The notes beneath the pieces were generated by a model. That model searched no databases, had not been told where the DNA came from, and saw nothing but the letters and a program-made list of their open reading frames with translations. From the NCBI GenBank assembly GCA_038030265.1, contig CM075937.1, forward strand, positions 38,358,198 through 38,422,197: a stretch of 64,000 nucleotides of DNA, in the 5' to 3' direction. Shown piece after piece: positions 19,831 through 31,734 of the stretch. Made by a program: the position numbers and the translations under genes. This DNA is from Corythucha ciliata. Its lineage: Eukaryota > Arthropoda > Insecta > Hemiptera > Tingidae. Each line of letters begins with the position of its first letter. Positions within the stretch are counted from its first letter, which is position 1.

Positions 19831-22270
19831 TTTTCTCCAAGCTTGTAGAACTGGAGGAAAGAACGGGCGTTTTACGAAACTATACGTATATATTTTGACC
19901 GAATTTAAGCGAACAAAAAATGTGTTTTGCAGCACCATCATTGTGAAGGCAGGGTGAGGGGCGGTAAGGTATAAAGAAAATCACTACTTTAGTTTCGAAC
20001 ATTTTTCTATAAGAAAAAGTATTCTTTTTATTTTATTCACCCAATTTTTTTTTGTTCGATTTTATTTCTTAGTTTGTTTTTTCGTTTTATAATCCACTAC
20101 CCTTTATAAAACAAAAGGGTTTGTTTGATCCATTTTTCACATTTTTTTGCAGTTTTTCTTTTTTATTACATCGATATATAAATTTAATCCCGCTTTTGTC
20201 TATATCCTTCGTGATTTTTGCATTTTATTATTATTTTTATTTTTTATAAAAAAAGAAGAAAACATGGCAGTGGTTATACCCTCTCTAAATAAATAAATAA
20301 AATTCCGCGATCGTTTTCACTTTTTTAAAAAATTTAATTTGTTTTAAAATTATTTACAAATCAGTCTAAAGTGCAAATAAATTCTATATATATACAAAAT
20401 CACCGTAATAAACCACATTGTTTATGTTTTTTCGCTTAAAAATGAATTTCGTGTCCTTTATTTTATTGCATTGTTAAAAAAAATATTTAAAGAAAACCAA
20501 GCCCTTTTCGCGTTTATTCAATAGTTTTGTTTAAATTTGGTTTATTTTATAGAGAAAAAAATGTACAGGAGTCACGGTGTTTTCTAAGATATAGAACCTT
20601 GGAAGAAGGCAGGAGAGGGGGGGTTGTTGGTGAAAGGACATTCTTTGGATTATTATCACTTTTTTTCCATTATTATTATTATTTGTTTTCGTCTATTTAA
20701 GGACTATAAACACCTAAAGTTATTTAGGGAAAGTTGATGTGAGTACTTCACCGATATATTGCAGATTGAAGTCATTACAAGAAAAAAAAAAAAATAACAA
20801 AAAAAAATTGTTCCTCTCCTTACCCCTTCTTGAAACGTAAAAATCATCGCTTATACTCCAAAATTCGCAATAAATAAAAATAAATAAGTTTTTTTATACA
20901 TTTTACGCAACAACAATAATAAAACAATAATAATAAAAATAAAAAAGAATAAAAATAATTTGTCACCTGCAATAATAATCACGTTTCAGGCGCTCACAAT
21001 TTCATTTTTTCTCTACTACAATTCAAGTCTTTCAAGTCCTCACTGCTCTAGACTATTTTTTTTCTTCTTTTGTTTTTTTCTTCTTCCATTAACTTAATAT
21101 TTAACTATATTATATTTATGTATTTATAGTTTATAATACAATGAAGGTAAAACTTCGCGAAAAAATTACCGCTTTTAAAAAGAAAAAAATCACCGTCCAC
21201 GAGTAATAAATACACAATATTTCATTTTATTATTATAATTTTTTTCATTTAAATATAAATTGAACTAGAGTCGACTTACACTATATGTATAAAGAACATT
21301 AAATTAGTAATATTTTAATTACATTTCCCAAACGCCATTCTTTCTTGATTAAAAACTTCGATTTACTTTCACTGTACGCTTGCATTTCGTCTACAAAAAA
21401 CAAAATTTATTACTAAACGTCCTGAGATCTCCTAGATTTTTTTTTTTTTTTTTGCTACAGTAAAAGTTCAACAAAATATCACTTTTATTTTTTAATTCTT
21501 TTTTGTCCACAATAAATCAACAAGCAATGTTTCACTACTTTTTTAGGAGGTAGGTTTTTTTTTTGTAAATAAATAATTTTTATTTCTTATACTTTTACAA
21601 TTCTGTGCAGTTTGTAAAAGCAGAGGGCGAGGGTCTAAACATAGAAAAAGAGGAGAGGGACGGTGTATTAAAGTTACGATATTACTATTCAAAGAGGATA
21701 TTGTTATGTTTCCCTGATTTTTCTAGGAATGTTTAATTTCTATTTAATTCCCTTTATTCGTTTAAAATAATGTTAACGTTTGTAAAAACGGTACAAAAAA
21801 GTGTCAAATTCCTTTTTTTATCGTTTTATTTTTGTTTGTTTTTACTTCTTTTTTAAAAGTGGTTCAGGGAATGATGGAAAAGGAAAGGGATGGGGTGCTT
21901 CGGTGGGCTTTTTTTTTTTAGCGTTTCGACGTTTTTCTCCGTCTTAAAAATTGTCCTACAAGCGTTCTCGTCCTTCTCCTTCTTTTCCTCTTGATCATCA
22001 TGACCATTATAATGATGGTTATGCCCTTGTTCTGCCACCCCCTTCTTGACCAGTCAACGGACCCGCCCGATCGAGCTCGGGACATGTGAATGAAGACGAC
22101 AAAGAAGAGTCTCACTTTTCTCCTCTTTCGTTTCTTCACCGTTCGTTTGGTCATTTTTTTTACACTAACCGAGTTATTTTTACGTTTAATACAATTACCG
22201 TTAATTTTATCATTATTATTACTTGTCGATTTCATCACAATCGTCGCCAATAATTGGGACAAGAACGCCA
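19831..22270 (-). other. Very AT-rich stretch, probable 3' UTR or downstream flank of the LDLRAD4/PMEPA1-like gene
   Basis: Long A and T runs, many taata/attatt strings and no minisatellite. It follows the stop codon of the minus-strand gene at 22271. Several AATAAA signals are present when read on the minus strand (tttatt in the plus strand). The absence of the repeats that fill the rest of the window fits a transcribed untranslated region, but this is inference. Confidence 0.4.
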
Positions 22271-23100
22271 CTAGATGATATCCCTCGGCGGGGAGCCACC
22301 CGGTTTTTGCCTCGTGTCCGCTAGGCAGGGGACCATCGTGAGGGCCGAGAGTCGCTGTCGCGAGCGCGGTACGGTGACGGGGGGCACCGTTACAGGGGGA
22401 CATCTGAAAAAAAAAAAAAAAAAGCACACCCACCATTTTCATTATCATTCTGAAAATGTTCATTTGAAAGCCTAAAAAGTTACACTTCACGCCCTGGAGC
22501 GTATCTAACGTAAGAGGACAAAGTCGCGGCGGCATGTGCTCCCAACGACAACATCATAAGGGCAACATTCCAAGGGTAGTTTATATCCTTCTTCTGTTAG
22601 AAAGGACAAAATAAGTCCGGCAATATAAGCTAACCCTTTGTTTTTGCCAGTTATTCTTACTGGACAATAACTGGCGCATTCGGTATGTTTAAAATGTCAA
22701 CTATATAAGACTAACGGTAACAAACCTGTGCTGGTGTAGGTGATGCCAGTCTGGAGGGCTGGACCGATACGGAGGTAGGGATTCCCCTTCGAACACCGTC
22801 CTGTTCGGAGGAGCTCGTATGCATTTTTGGTATATTTCGCTCTCCTAGACGACCAGGTTCAAATGAATTAGCAAGGAAAAAAAACAAACAAAAGAGACAA
22901 CAAATCACCAAAATTTAAACAACCTGGTCAGTATCCCTAATATGGAGCCTGGTCGAGGAGCCGTAGGGTATTTCCTCGCCGTCGGGAAGGGCTATAGAGG
23001 GTGGCAGGTCGAGGGCCAGGTCTCTTGTGACCGAATGCAAACGCACTTGACGGTCCCTTTCAGCTCCCAGGCCGCCCCCTCCCCCTGGCACTGCTAGCAT
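22271..23100 (-). CDS. LDLRAD4/PMEPA1: LDLRAD4/PMEPA1-like TGF-beta signalling inhibitor, C-terminal exons
   Basis: Family members are single-pass endosomal or Golgi membrane proteins that bind Smad2/3 through a PPNR Smad-interaction motif and recruit Nedd4-type ligases through PY motifs, which dampens TGF-beta signalling. Exon 22924-23100 (acceptor cttttattacag, 59 codons, phase 0) contains DLPPSIALPDGEEIPYGSS and LHIRDTDQ. A 79-bp intron follows. Exon 22726-22844 reads ESEIYQKCIRAPPNRTVFEG and ESLPPYRSS. In vertebrate homologues the same blocks occur with the same spacing between the RDxxQ and RAPPNRT elements. The first PY motif is replaced (EIPYG); LPPY could act as an L-P-x-Y variant. 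An in-frame third exon (22271-22403, acceptor T-run plus cag) adds about 43 residues to TAG. Alternatively, reading through the donor ends at 22701. Upstream exons (LDLa, membrane segment) were not found. Confidence 0.8.
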
Positions 23101-23220
23101 CTGTAATAAAAGAAAAGAAAAACAAACAACGGTTAGATGAGTGGTGCCAGAAACAGACGTGATTTATTAACGTGAATTAGCCGACACCAAATGTAGTCCA
23201 ACAGCTCGAAATTTTGTATC

Positions 23221-23260
<40 letters not shown>

Positions 23261-23275
23261 CACGATCTAGGCCGG
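23101..23275. other. Intron start with a 40-bp poly-T tract
   Basis: Sequence upstream of the exon acceptor at 23101, including an uninterrupted T run at about 23221-23260. No other feature. Confidence 0.5.
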
Positions 23276-23940
23276 CTAAATTACAGGAAATCCCGCGATA
23301 TTGATTTTTAATGAGCAAGCACTGCGCAATTTTATTTTTTAGGAAGCCAGACCCCCGAAATTTTCTTGGCGAAATTTTTTTTTTAACGTGCCCATCCCGA
23401 GCTATTGGTTTTGAATATGCCAACCCCACGAAATTGATCTTTATAATGAGCCAACACTCTGGACATTTTGATTTTAAACGTACGAAGTCCGTTGGATTTT
23501 ACAGAGCTCCCCCCTCTCCCCGCAAAATTGATTTCTGATACGCCAGATCGCCCAGTTTGGTTTCTTGAAAGAACCAAACCAACGAAATTACTACGACCTA
23601 AGGTGAAATTAGCTCTTGAATTAGCCACAACCGGTGGACTCCTTGAGTGTCAAATCCGCGAAATTTGGACTTCAAAAGAGCCCACGAAATTGCTTTATTG
23701 GGGGTTCCGCAAACCCACGAAATTGCTCTTTAGAAATGGTCAAACGTGTGATATAAGATTTTTGACTAGGGCAATCCCTTCAAAATTGGCCTTTTCAGGG
23801 AGTTAATCCAACGAAATTGGCTTTTTCAGTTCTGAGAGTGTGGAACACCTGCAAAATTTTGGCTTTGAAAGGCAAGATACCCCGCGAAATTGATCTTTGA
23901 AGTGAACCAACATCCTGGAAATTTCCATTTTGAACGTGTG
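23276..23940 (+). repeat. Family A minisatellite (cgaaattg...), forward
   Basis: Degenerate units of about 31 bp: ccacgaaattgctctttaga, ccaacgaaattggctttttc and similar, alternating with gagccaa-like linkers. Short frames through it are by-products of the repeat. Confidence 0.75.
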
Positions 23941-24325
23941 AAATCCATGAAGTGAGTCAATGACCATTTCGAACACTAAATGACTATTTCGAACGCTCAA
24001 TGACCATTTTAAATGCTCAGTGGCCATTTCGAGCGCTCAATGACCATTTTCAAAGCTCAAAACGTTTTGAAAGCTCAAGTCGTGATTGATCGCTTACTGG
24101 CCACTTTGATCGCTTACTGGCCACTTTGCGCTCAAAGACCTTTTTGAACGCTCAATAACCATTTTGATCGCTCAATGCCCATTTTGAACACTCAACACGA
24201 CAATTTGAAACGCTCAATGAACATTTCGAACGCTAAAGTGAGCATTTTGATCGCTCACTGAGCATTTTAAACGCTCACTAAGGGTTGATATTGTTATAGT
24301 ATGATCGCTTAGACTACGAGGGTTA
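23941..24325 (+). repeat. Family D array: 'cgctcaatgaccattttgaa'
   Basis: Units of about 20-28 bp built from gaacgctcaatgaccatttt, with gatcgcttactggccacttt variants. It resumes after the hairpin at 24498. Confidence 0.8.
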
Positions 24326-24497
24326 AATGCATGCATGAAACTGTAGCCGTAGGAGCCTACGTTGTCTGTCTTCCCTCGTTGAGGCGCTTACAGACGCTGA
24401 AGATGGCGAGCAGCCGAAACCGGTTCGTTTCTAACGCACCTCAACGAGGGAAGACAGACAACGTAGGCTCCTACGGCTACAGTTTTATGCATGCATT
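24326..24497. repeat. 172-bp hairpin carrying a hammerhead-like core in its loop
   Basis: The two arms of about 58 bp are near perfect inverted copies: aatgcatgcatgaaactgta, gccgtaggagcctacgttgt, ctgtcttccctcgttgagg against the mirrored right arm. The loop contains the core at 24397. It interrupts the family D array cleanly, as an insertion would. Confidence 0.88.
24397..24431 (+). ncRNA. Hammerhead-ribozyme-like core (copy 2)
   Basis: CTGAAGA, stem GGC/GCC with loop gagca, GAAAC, then self-complementary ACCGGT. Stem I pairs ACG, A and TTA-G-C upstream with CGT, T and TAACGC downstream and continues into the 58-bp hairpin arms, giving a full type I layout. The same extra U before stem II is present as in copy 1. 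Self-cleavage would fall after the U following ACCGGU, just 5' of cgttt. Similar to ribozymes of Penelope-like elements and retrozymes; activity is untested. Confidence 0.5.
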
Positions 24498-24850
24498 GCT
24501 CAATAAGGGCTTTGAACGATCAATGCCGATTTTGAACGCTCAATGACAATTTCAAACGTCTAATGACAATTTCAAACGTCTAATGACAATTTCAAACGCT
24601 CAATAACCCGTTCGAACGCTCGAGGAGCATTTTAAACGCTCAACTAGAATTTAAACGCTCAACTAGCATTAAATGACCTTTTTGATTGCTTAGTGACCAT
24701 TTTCTAAGCTAAAATGACCATTTTGAACGCTCAATGACCATTTTGAACGCTAAAATTACCATTTGGATGCTTAGTGATGATTTTATACGCTCAATTACCA
24801 TTTAAATGCTCAATGACCATTTTGAGCGCTCAGTGACCATTTTCGGTCGA
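24498..24850 (+). repeat. Family D array, continued
   Basis: Same units as 23941-24325 (gaacgctcaatgaccatttt), including three tandem copies of caaacgtctaatgacaattt at about 24553-24596. Confidence 0.8.
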
Positions 24851-25090
24851 ACTGACATTATTGATGATGTATAATCTACTGTTATAAAGGACGATGGGAA
24901 GCGTTAGGTAATTACGTATAGCTGGTCAAAATCTGAGCGCTTGCGAAGAGGCTTATACATTCGCCCCCTGCGTTCTCATCTACGTATATCTTGCACGCGT
25001 GTAATTTGGGAGGGGGGGTGCCCCCCCCAGCAAAGACACAGTTGCAGCGCTTTCTCGCTCCCTCTCTTTCTCTCTCTCGGATAGCAGCAG
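24851..25090. other. No gene seen
   Basis: Short unique spacer with G/C homopolymers (25011-25029) and a pyrimidine-rich ctctctttctctctctc stretch. Confidence 0.4.
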
Positions 25091-25795
25091 AATGGTTCTC
25101 AAATGAGCCAACCACGCGAAATTGGTTTCTGAACGTGCCAGTAGATCCACGAAATGTGGAGTTTGAAAGACCTAAAATCCGCAAACAAAATTTTTTTTTC
25201 CAAAGACCCCGCAAAATTGTTTATTTGAATGCGCCAAGTTACCAACCCCACCGAAATAATTTTTGGGGAATGGTTCAAAAAGCACGAAATTGTTATTTTT
25301 GATGCATCGGAACCTGCAAAATTAGCTTTCTTGGGGGTGGGCCAGCCCCGCAAAATTTGTTTTAAATTACTTGACTCCACGAAATTGCCTTGGCAGCTTG
25401 AAATTGGATTTTTCACGTTAGCCAACCTCACACAATTTTTGGGTTTTTTTACGGAGCTCGCCCCGTGAAATTGGTTTTGAACCGAACCGCGACCCCGCGA
25501 AATAACTTTCCGAATGGGTCAATGCTTCAAATTTTTGGTTGTATTATGAAGTGAAAATTGCGTTTTTGGAATGAGCCAGCCACGCGAAATTGGTTTTTAA
25601 TGAGCCAACCCTGCCAAATTGTGTTTATTAGGGAACCAATCTCAGCAAAAAATTTTTTTGAAAGATCCAACTCGGCAAAATTTCGTTTTTGAAGACGATG
25701 ACCCGCGAATTTTTTTCCGAGAGAGCCCAAACTGCGAAATTTGTTTTTAATGAGCCAACCCTGCGAGTTTTTTTATTTTGTATTTATTTATTTTT
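25091..25795 (+). repeat. Family A minisatellite, forward
   Basis: Units of about 31 bp with cgcgaaattggttt and aatgagccaacc, strongly diverged. It ends where the poly-A side of the Jockey-like fragment begins. Confidence 0.75.
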
Positions 25796-26757
25796 TTTAC
25801 GGGCATCAACATCTAGGTTATTAGCCCTCTGAACCTATCTTCTCTTTAGCTAGCGGTAAGTAATATTTACATGAATTCTATCCCATAAATCTGAATAAGG
25901 ACTTTACCTTTTCAGTGATTCATACATTTTTGCCTTCACATTCGTATCAGCGACCTTTCCTCTGTTGCTAGTCTTTTTACAGGTATTTGTACCAATTTTA
26001 TTTTAATATTTATGTTTCTATAAGGTATTTGTATTTTTTACCTAATTTATATATTTATCAATTTTTTATTTATTTATTTTCAAATAGTATTTATTTTACA
26101 TGACATTTTTTTCTTCTTCAGGTTTATCACAGTTCGTTTCGTACATCACAATTTGATTGCTGCTCTATTCTTCCTTCTATCGATCGGTAATAATCACAGT
26201 CCGTTTTAATTTTGTAAACGCAACTTTCTTCATCTTTCCATTTATTTTACAATAGTTTTAACATGTTTACTTTCCTAAAAAATTCAAGCACCATCGAATG
26301 ATTATCTAGGCGACTCAATAGTTCTGTAAACGCCAGGCATCGGGACCGGAAAGCATTGCATTCTTTCTTCATGATGACTAGGGCAATCCTTCATAACGTG
26401 CCTTATTGTCAGCTGACAATCGCACTGTACACAAGTCGGTCTTCTATTATTAGTAAGCTTATATTCATGTGTCATTCTACTATGCCCTGTTTGTATTCTG
26501 GCTATTTTAACGGCCTCGTTTCTATTCAAGTGATTGGTGCTTATCACATGTCCCGCATCAGGGAAAACTTCGTTCAATCGATTATTAATGCCCCTCCATT
26601 CTTCTTTCCATTTGTCCCAAAGTTCTTTTTTTATGCACCATTTACCATCTTCAAATCCTGACTGGTTTTCCAAAACCATTGTTTCCCAATCTCTGCAGCG
26701 TGGCCGGCAAGTCGGTCGACCTGCTCATTTCCAGGTACACCCACATGACTGGGTACC
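25796..26757 (-). mobile_element. 5'-truncated Jockey-type non-LTR retrotransposon
   Basis: Minus-strand order: RNase H remnant (26757-26302), an AT-rich 3' UTR, and then gggctaataacctagatgtt and gatgcccgta followed by an A-rich tail. That 3' end is typical of Jockey/I-type elements. The 5' end is cut off at a (TTA)n microsatellite (26759-26790). Confidence 0.7.
26302..26757 (-). pseudogene. RNase H and zinc-knuckle-like C-terminus of a non-LTR retrotransposon ORF2
   Basis: Starts with VPSHVGVPGNEQVDRLAGHA, the last catalytic-region motif of the retrotransposon RNase H (SHxGxxGNExxDxxA). After a frameshift near 26680-26700 it continues as IARIQTGHSRMTHEYKL, then PTCVQCDCQLTIRHVMKDCP, the usual CxxC...H...C tail. 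It stops at 26302. The reverse transcriptase is absent. Typical of Jockey/I-group elements in arthropods. Confidence 0.82.
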
Positions 26758-26819
26758 TTATTTATTATTATTATTATTATTATTAGAATTATTTTTTATT
26801 CAAAGGGGACTGACTTTGT

Positions 26820-27260
26820 TCTCCTTCTGACGAAATTGGTTTTTGACGTGCCAGTCCGCGACATTTATTGGTTGTGAAGGATCCAAATCGGTTAATTGCT
26901 TGTTTCAAAGAAGCCGAAGGCTGTTCTTGAATTATCCAAAACCGTGGAATTGGGTTCTGTAAGTGTCAAATCCACAAAATTTGAACTTCGAAAGTAGCCT
27001 AGCCTGCGGAATTGATTTTTTTTAAGGACCTAAAACCATGAAATTTCTGCTTTGAATGAGTCAACCCAAAGAAATCGTATTTTTGCATGTCAGTCCCGCG
27101 AAATTGATTTATTAGGGAGTCATTTATGCGAAATTGCCTTTTTTTAAGATAAGAAAACCCGCGAAAATGTGGCTCCGTGTATTGGATTAATTCGTAAAAC
27201 TCGGGTTTTGAAAGGGGTAAACCCACGAATTTGTGGCTTAAAGGGGCGGAATTTGCAGAT
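26820..27260 (+). repeat. Family A minisatellite, forward
   Basis: Units such as gtcccgcgaaattgatttat and acccacgaatttgtggctta at about 31-bp spacing. Confidence 0.7.
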
Positions 27261-27386
27261 ATCCATTGGTGTAACCGTCAATGGTCCTAGCAATGAAATC
27301 TCTTCTCCTCTAGTTTCTTTGAGTTCGAGGGTGAAATAGCAGCTAGCCCATTCACTCCACTAACGCCCCCCCCCCTTTTTTCCTTT

Positions 27387-27731
27387 AGGCTAGGGGCACA
27401 CTGGCACTTTTAGTTTCGGTGATAAGTATAGATTAATAAAAATCACCGAGATCAAAAAGTTGCTCGCTGGTCTTCTCGCACGCACACTGGGCATACTATT
27501 CGAAAAGACTTCTTTATTTCACTCTGGTTCAAGCAGAGCAGGCAACGTTTAACCACCCAGTGACCCAGTGAGCGCGGCTGCATTAAGATTCAATATGTTC
27601 CATTTCCCGGCACCCAAGGAATCGCTCCAGTTGGAAACTTTTAATCACAGCAACTTTTTAGTTGTCAGTGTGCGTTTCACTTTTGTGACTAAATATTTCC
27701 TCGAGAAAAATTGCCAGTGTGTCCCTAGCCT
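27387..27731. mobile_element. 345-bp MITE with ggctaggg-cacactggca ends
   Basis: The left terminus aggctaggggcacactggca is mirrored by tgccagtgtgtccctagcc at the right with one or two mismatches. The inside has no coding frame. Superfamily not assigned; no clear target duplication. Confidence 0.8.
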
Positions 27732-28102
27732 TTATGATCGTTGGGTCACAGGCAGGGTGCGGTAAAAATAATGAATCCCCGTGACGTCTATTGTGTCGAT
27801 AATAATTTCAACAGCTACAATAAAAAAAAAAGAGCTGAATCAGATCGTTCCATTTTACTTCAGTTTGGAAAGACGTTCATCGAAATCGTCTCAAACTCGG
27901 TTGTTTTTGGTTAAGAAAAAAAAAAAAAAAAAAAAAAATTGCAGTAAATCCAGTAAGTACCTAACCCTGCAGGAAACATGCAAATAAAAAATGAGGGCGA
28001 CTCCGCCTTTTCTCTGTCTGTTTCTCGGATTGAATTTGTCTTGAAACGCTGTAGCGTAATGCACTCCGACAATAAAAAACCATTCTAGACTTATTCGACC
28101 CT

Positions 28103-28143
<41 letters not shown>

Positions 28144-30454
28144 AGACAGTTTTATTTGGGGTCCGAAATTCAATTTCTCGCCGCACGCGGTGCCCCACAT
28201 TTTAAGCCATTTTTTTTTGTTGTAAAGGTCACGCGGCTTTCACCTTCTTACCAAATCAAACTTGCTCTACAGGGATTTTTTTTTTTTTTGCTGAGCTTTT
28301 ATTAAGACTCGAATAGGTTGGCGCTATTTAATTAACTTTGGTTGTGTGTATGGGGGGGGGGGATGGAAAAGTCTAGAAAATAATAATGGCGCGTTAAAAA
28401 AAAGTGTACATGGAGGGGTGGGGAGTTCTGGTGATGAGGCAACTTGTTGGTTCAAAACGAAAACGTGCTGGAAAAAGGCTCCTCCCCCCCCCCTTTTTTT
28501 TTTGAGGACGATGAGAGTGAGAGCGACGGCGGCGACAGCAAAGGCGGCGCGCGGTATAGCGGTTAGTCGGGGATGGTGGCCGGGTTAAGGGGGGGAGTTC
28601 GGGTACGGGTGTATTGATCCCGGGTCAATGCCATACAACGCGCCGCCCCCACTGAAAATCGTGCCGGGGGTGTGGAGTGGGGTGGGTGGAAAAGAGCTTT
28701 CCCTTTCTGCCCTTTCCCCCTTTTTCTCAACTAGTGAAAGCGGATCCTCGTCCGCATCACAACTTTAGCCCAACATTGTACTTTGTGTTGACACTGTAAC
28801 AAATGATTACTAAAATGTTAGAATTTCTCCATTTTCAAGCGTCCTCCTCAATTTTTTGATACACACAAGTTTATAAGTTTATTTAAAACAATGTAGGTCA
28901 CTTTCAAGACAAGTTTTTTTCATGTTTCCCGACGTTATTCCGCTCATTTAGCTTGTAAACTCGCCATCTCGCTTATCGTCCATTTAAGTATTCGTCAGGC
29001 GTCCTTCAGTTTTGGAAAAGAGCCAAAGGAAAGAAAGAAAAAAGAAAGTTGGAGAAAAATCCTTGTCACAGAGAGGAGGGGTGCATACACACCGCAGAGA
29101 TTCTTCAAAATATTTGGGCAATCGTGAAAGTTACCGGGGGGGGGGGGCGAATTGTCAGTTTTCAGTTCACCAGACCCGGATGGTTAGGACAAATTTTATA
29201 ATTTCCGCTAATGAATTTTCATTTGTGGTCGAACTGCCGGTATATATCTTGGCGAAGTTCCGGATCTGAATGGTCCGGACATGGAATTCATAACACACGG
29301 CGTCGCCGTCGCCGGTATCTTTCTTGTGACAGATAATTGGTTCTCGGGCTAAATGACTATAGAAATCCCTTTTGTTAAGGTTCTATTATGTTTCATGGAA
29401 TATGCACGGCTTGGATGAAGCTGTGCGTCATGCAATATTACAGATTTTTGTGCCACGAGGGATTTATCTTACAGTAGACAGTCAGGACTATAGAGGCATC
29501 GTCGGTCTCTGATGATATCTGTATGGAACGTAACAGTAGGGTTGTTTATATTTCAACTTCAATAGAAACTCATACATTTACTTTGATATTCGACGCTTCG
29601 CCTCAATATTACTGCCTAAAACGTGTATATTCAATTATGAAACTCAACAAACCCCCGTTTTGTACAAACATTAGACACGGAGACGACAATATTAATTCGA
29701 AAGCTTAATCGCAATAGTATTAAAATGGTAAACTTGCCTGAAATTGTTCAACATTACTCTTCGTTTCCTCCTCTTGCCCTTCACCGCAATTCATTATGTT
29801 CCCCGGGTCTTAGTACCCCCCCGTAACATCTTGTCAACAGCTTTGTCAAACAGATACTGCGGCTCGACTGACATAACCAAAGGAAGAGCTGTATGAAATA
29901 GAAGAAGAAAAAAAAATTCTCTGAACACCCTTGTAATCCCCTCCCCATCATTTTAACCCTCTACAAATTTCGTAGGTACAAGAACTATAAATAAGTCATT
30001 CTCGGAAGTTTAAGCGATGAAAACAAGTGATGGGGGGAGGGGAGAAAATAAGAGGGGGTTCACCTTTTTTTCTTGGTTTACACCAAAGACATGTTCAAAA
30101 CAATTTCATGACCTTTCGAGTCCTTCTGATAATAAAATAGGGCTAGTAGTAAATCAGTCTGATGTAAAGAACGGAACTCAAGTAAAAAAATTGTGCTCCT
30201 CCCTATAAAGGAAGCATGTCTAGAAACGCTTTTAAAAAAACACCTATAGTATGGCGTTATTGTTAACCTCGAGCCCCAAGGAAAGCCTGGCCTGGGCCTG
30301 TGGAGGCCGTGGTTCGTTGGGGGGGGGGGGAGGATAGAATTTTCTATCTGATTAGTCCAACAAGCAGAAGAAACAGGCGTATTCGGTCATGGAGTCTAAT
30401 TTGACGACCTTCAGGTATATTGCAAGACTCGGAAAACGTCAATTTAGCCTTGAA
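27732..30454. other. No gene seen; unique sequence with homopolymers
   Basis: Contains poly-A (27916-27938), a T run at about 28106-28142, and G or C runs at about 28350, 28485 and 29133. A GC-rich patch at 28500-28690 was checked on both strands without finding a domain. Confidence 0.4.
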
Positions 30455-30560
30455 ACCTGTGGCGGCGCATACCGACGGGGGGGGGGGAGCGGACAGCCCC
30501 GGGCCATCATATAGAGGGGGCCCCTGAAAAGCATCAAGATGAAAGAAATAGGGATTTTTA
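30455..30560 (+). repeat. Element-end ('cap') segment of the gccccgggcc type
   Basis: gtggcggcgcataccgacgg, a G run, acagccccgggcc and gggggcccctgaaaa match the start of the element at 42430 and the reversed one at 51480. As there, a family B array follows directly. Confidence 0.55.
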
Positions 30561-31730
30561 GGTTTTAAAGATAGTTGACTCGCAGATAATATTGAGAAAA
30601 AGTGCTCATTTGCCTCTAAAATTAAGAAAAATGCATCAATTCGAGGAATCTAAAGTCAACTTCGCGGCTAAAATAGAGATAATACGCTAATACCAAGTCT
30701 CTATGGGCCCTTAATAGGTGGCTAGTTAAGGCGGAGCGCTAGAGTGGCAATCTAGGAGGCAAGTACTCGGGCAAAAGTTAACAAAAAGCGCTGATATTTG
30801 CTGTGGAAACAACGAAAAGCGAGCATTCATGGCAACAAGCGAAAATAAAAAATAAAAAACTCGCGACTAAATAAGAAAATACATATCGAGAAAAATGCTG
30901 ACTGGAGGCCACAATTGAGAAAAACACGTAATTCGCGATGAATCGCTCAGGAGGCTCAGCTAATATTGGAAAAACGCCAATTCGTGGTTTTTCGAGGCAA
31001 CTTCGTGACTAAAATTGAAAAAAAAAAGGGCTAATTCGCGGCTAAAATCGAGGAAAAACGGTCATTCTCGACTAAAATTGAGAAAAACGCAAAATTCGCG
31101 GACACAAAACCCCGCTAATTCTCGGCTGAGACTGGGAAAACCCGCTAGTTCCCGGCTAAAATGAAGATAAAGCGCTCATTCACAGCTAAAATGGGGGAAA
31201 AAACGTTAATTCACTGTTAAAGTTGAGAAAAAGGGATTATTCGCAGCTAAAATGTATGAATAAGCTTGTCACGGCGGCTAAAATTGACAAAATACTTTAA
31301 TTTGCGGCTAAAATTGAAAAAAAGATACTAAATAAAATCGCTGCTAAAATTGAGAAAAATAGCTGGTGGATGAATTTGAGAAAACGCGCTAATTAGCTGC
31401 TGCTAAAACTGAGAAAATCCACCAACTCCCGGCTAAAATTGAGACAAAGTACGCATTCACAGGCTAAAATGGAGAAAAAACGTTCACTCGCGGATAAAAT
31501 GGGCAAAAGTGTTCTTTCGCAGCCAAAATAAACAAATCCGGTATTTTGCGGTTAAAATAGAGCAATTGCTAGCTTAAGTCGAGAAATTCGCTGAGAAAGT
31601 GCTCATTCACAGCTAAAATGGAGAAAAAGCGGCAACTCGCGGCTAAAATTGACAAAAAGTGCATATTCGAAGCTAAAATGAACAAATCCACTATTTCGCG
31701 GCTAAAATTGAGTTAACACGTATGTTATTT
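30561..31730 (+). repeat. Family B minisatellite (gcggctaaaattgag), forward
   Basis: About 35 degenerate units of roughly 31 bp: attcgcggctaaaattgaga plus aaaagcgcta. Unit divergence is high. It is interrupted by the MITE at 31735 and resumes after it. Confidence 0.85.
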
Positions 31731-31734
31731 CAAC

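Noticed and set aside
21918..22535. 205-codon minus-strand frame as one continuous protein
   Set aside because: It runs across the poly-T/splice acceptor of the LDLRAD4/PMEPA1-like gene and into its Lys/Arg-rich AT flank; the spliced reading in another frame has homology, this one does not.
26356..26830. Plus-strand frames of about 100 codons
   Set aside because: They are antisense shadows of the RNase H remnant of the Jockey-type element.
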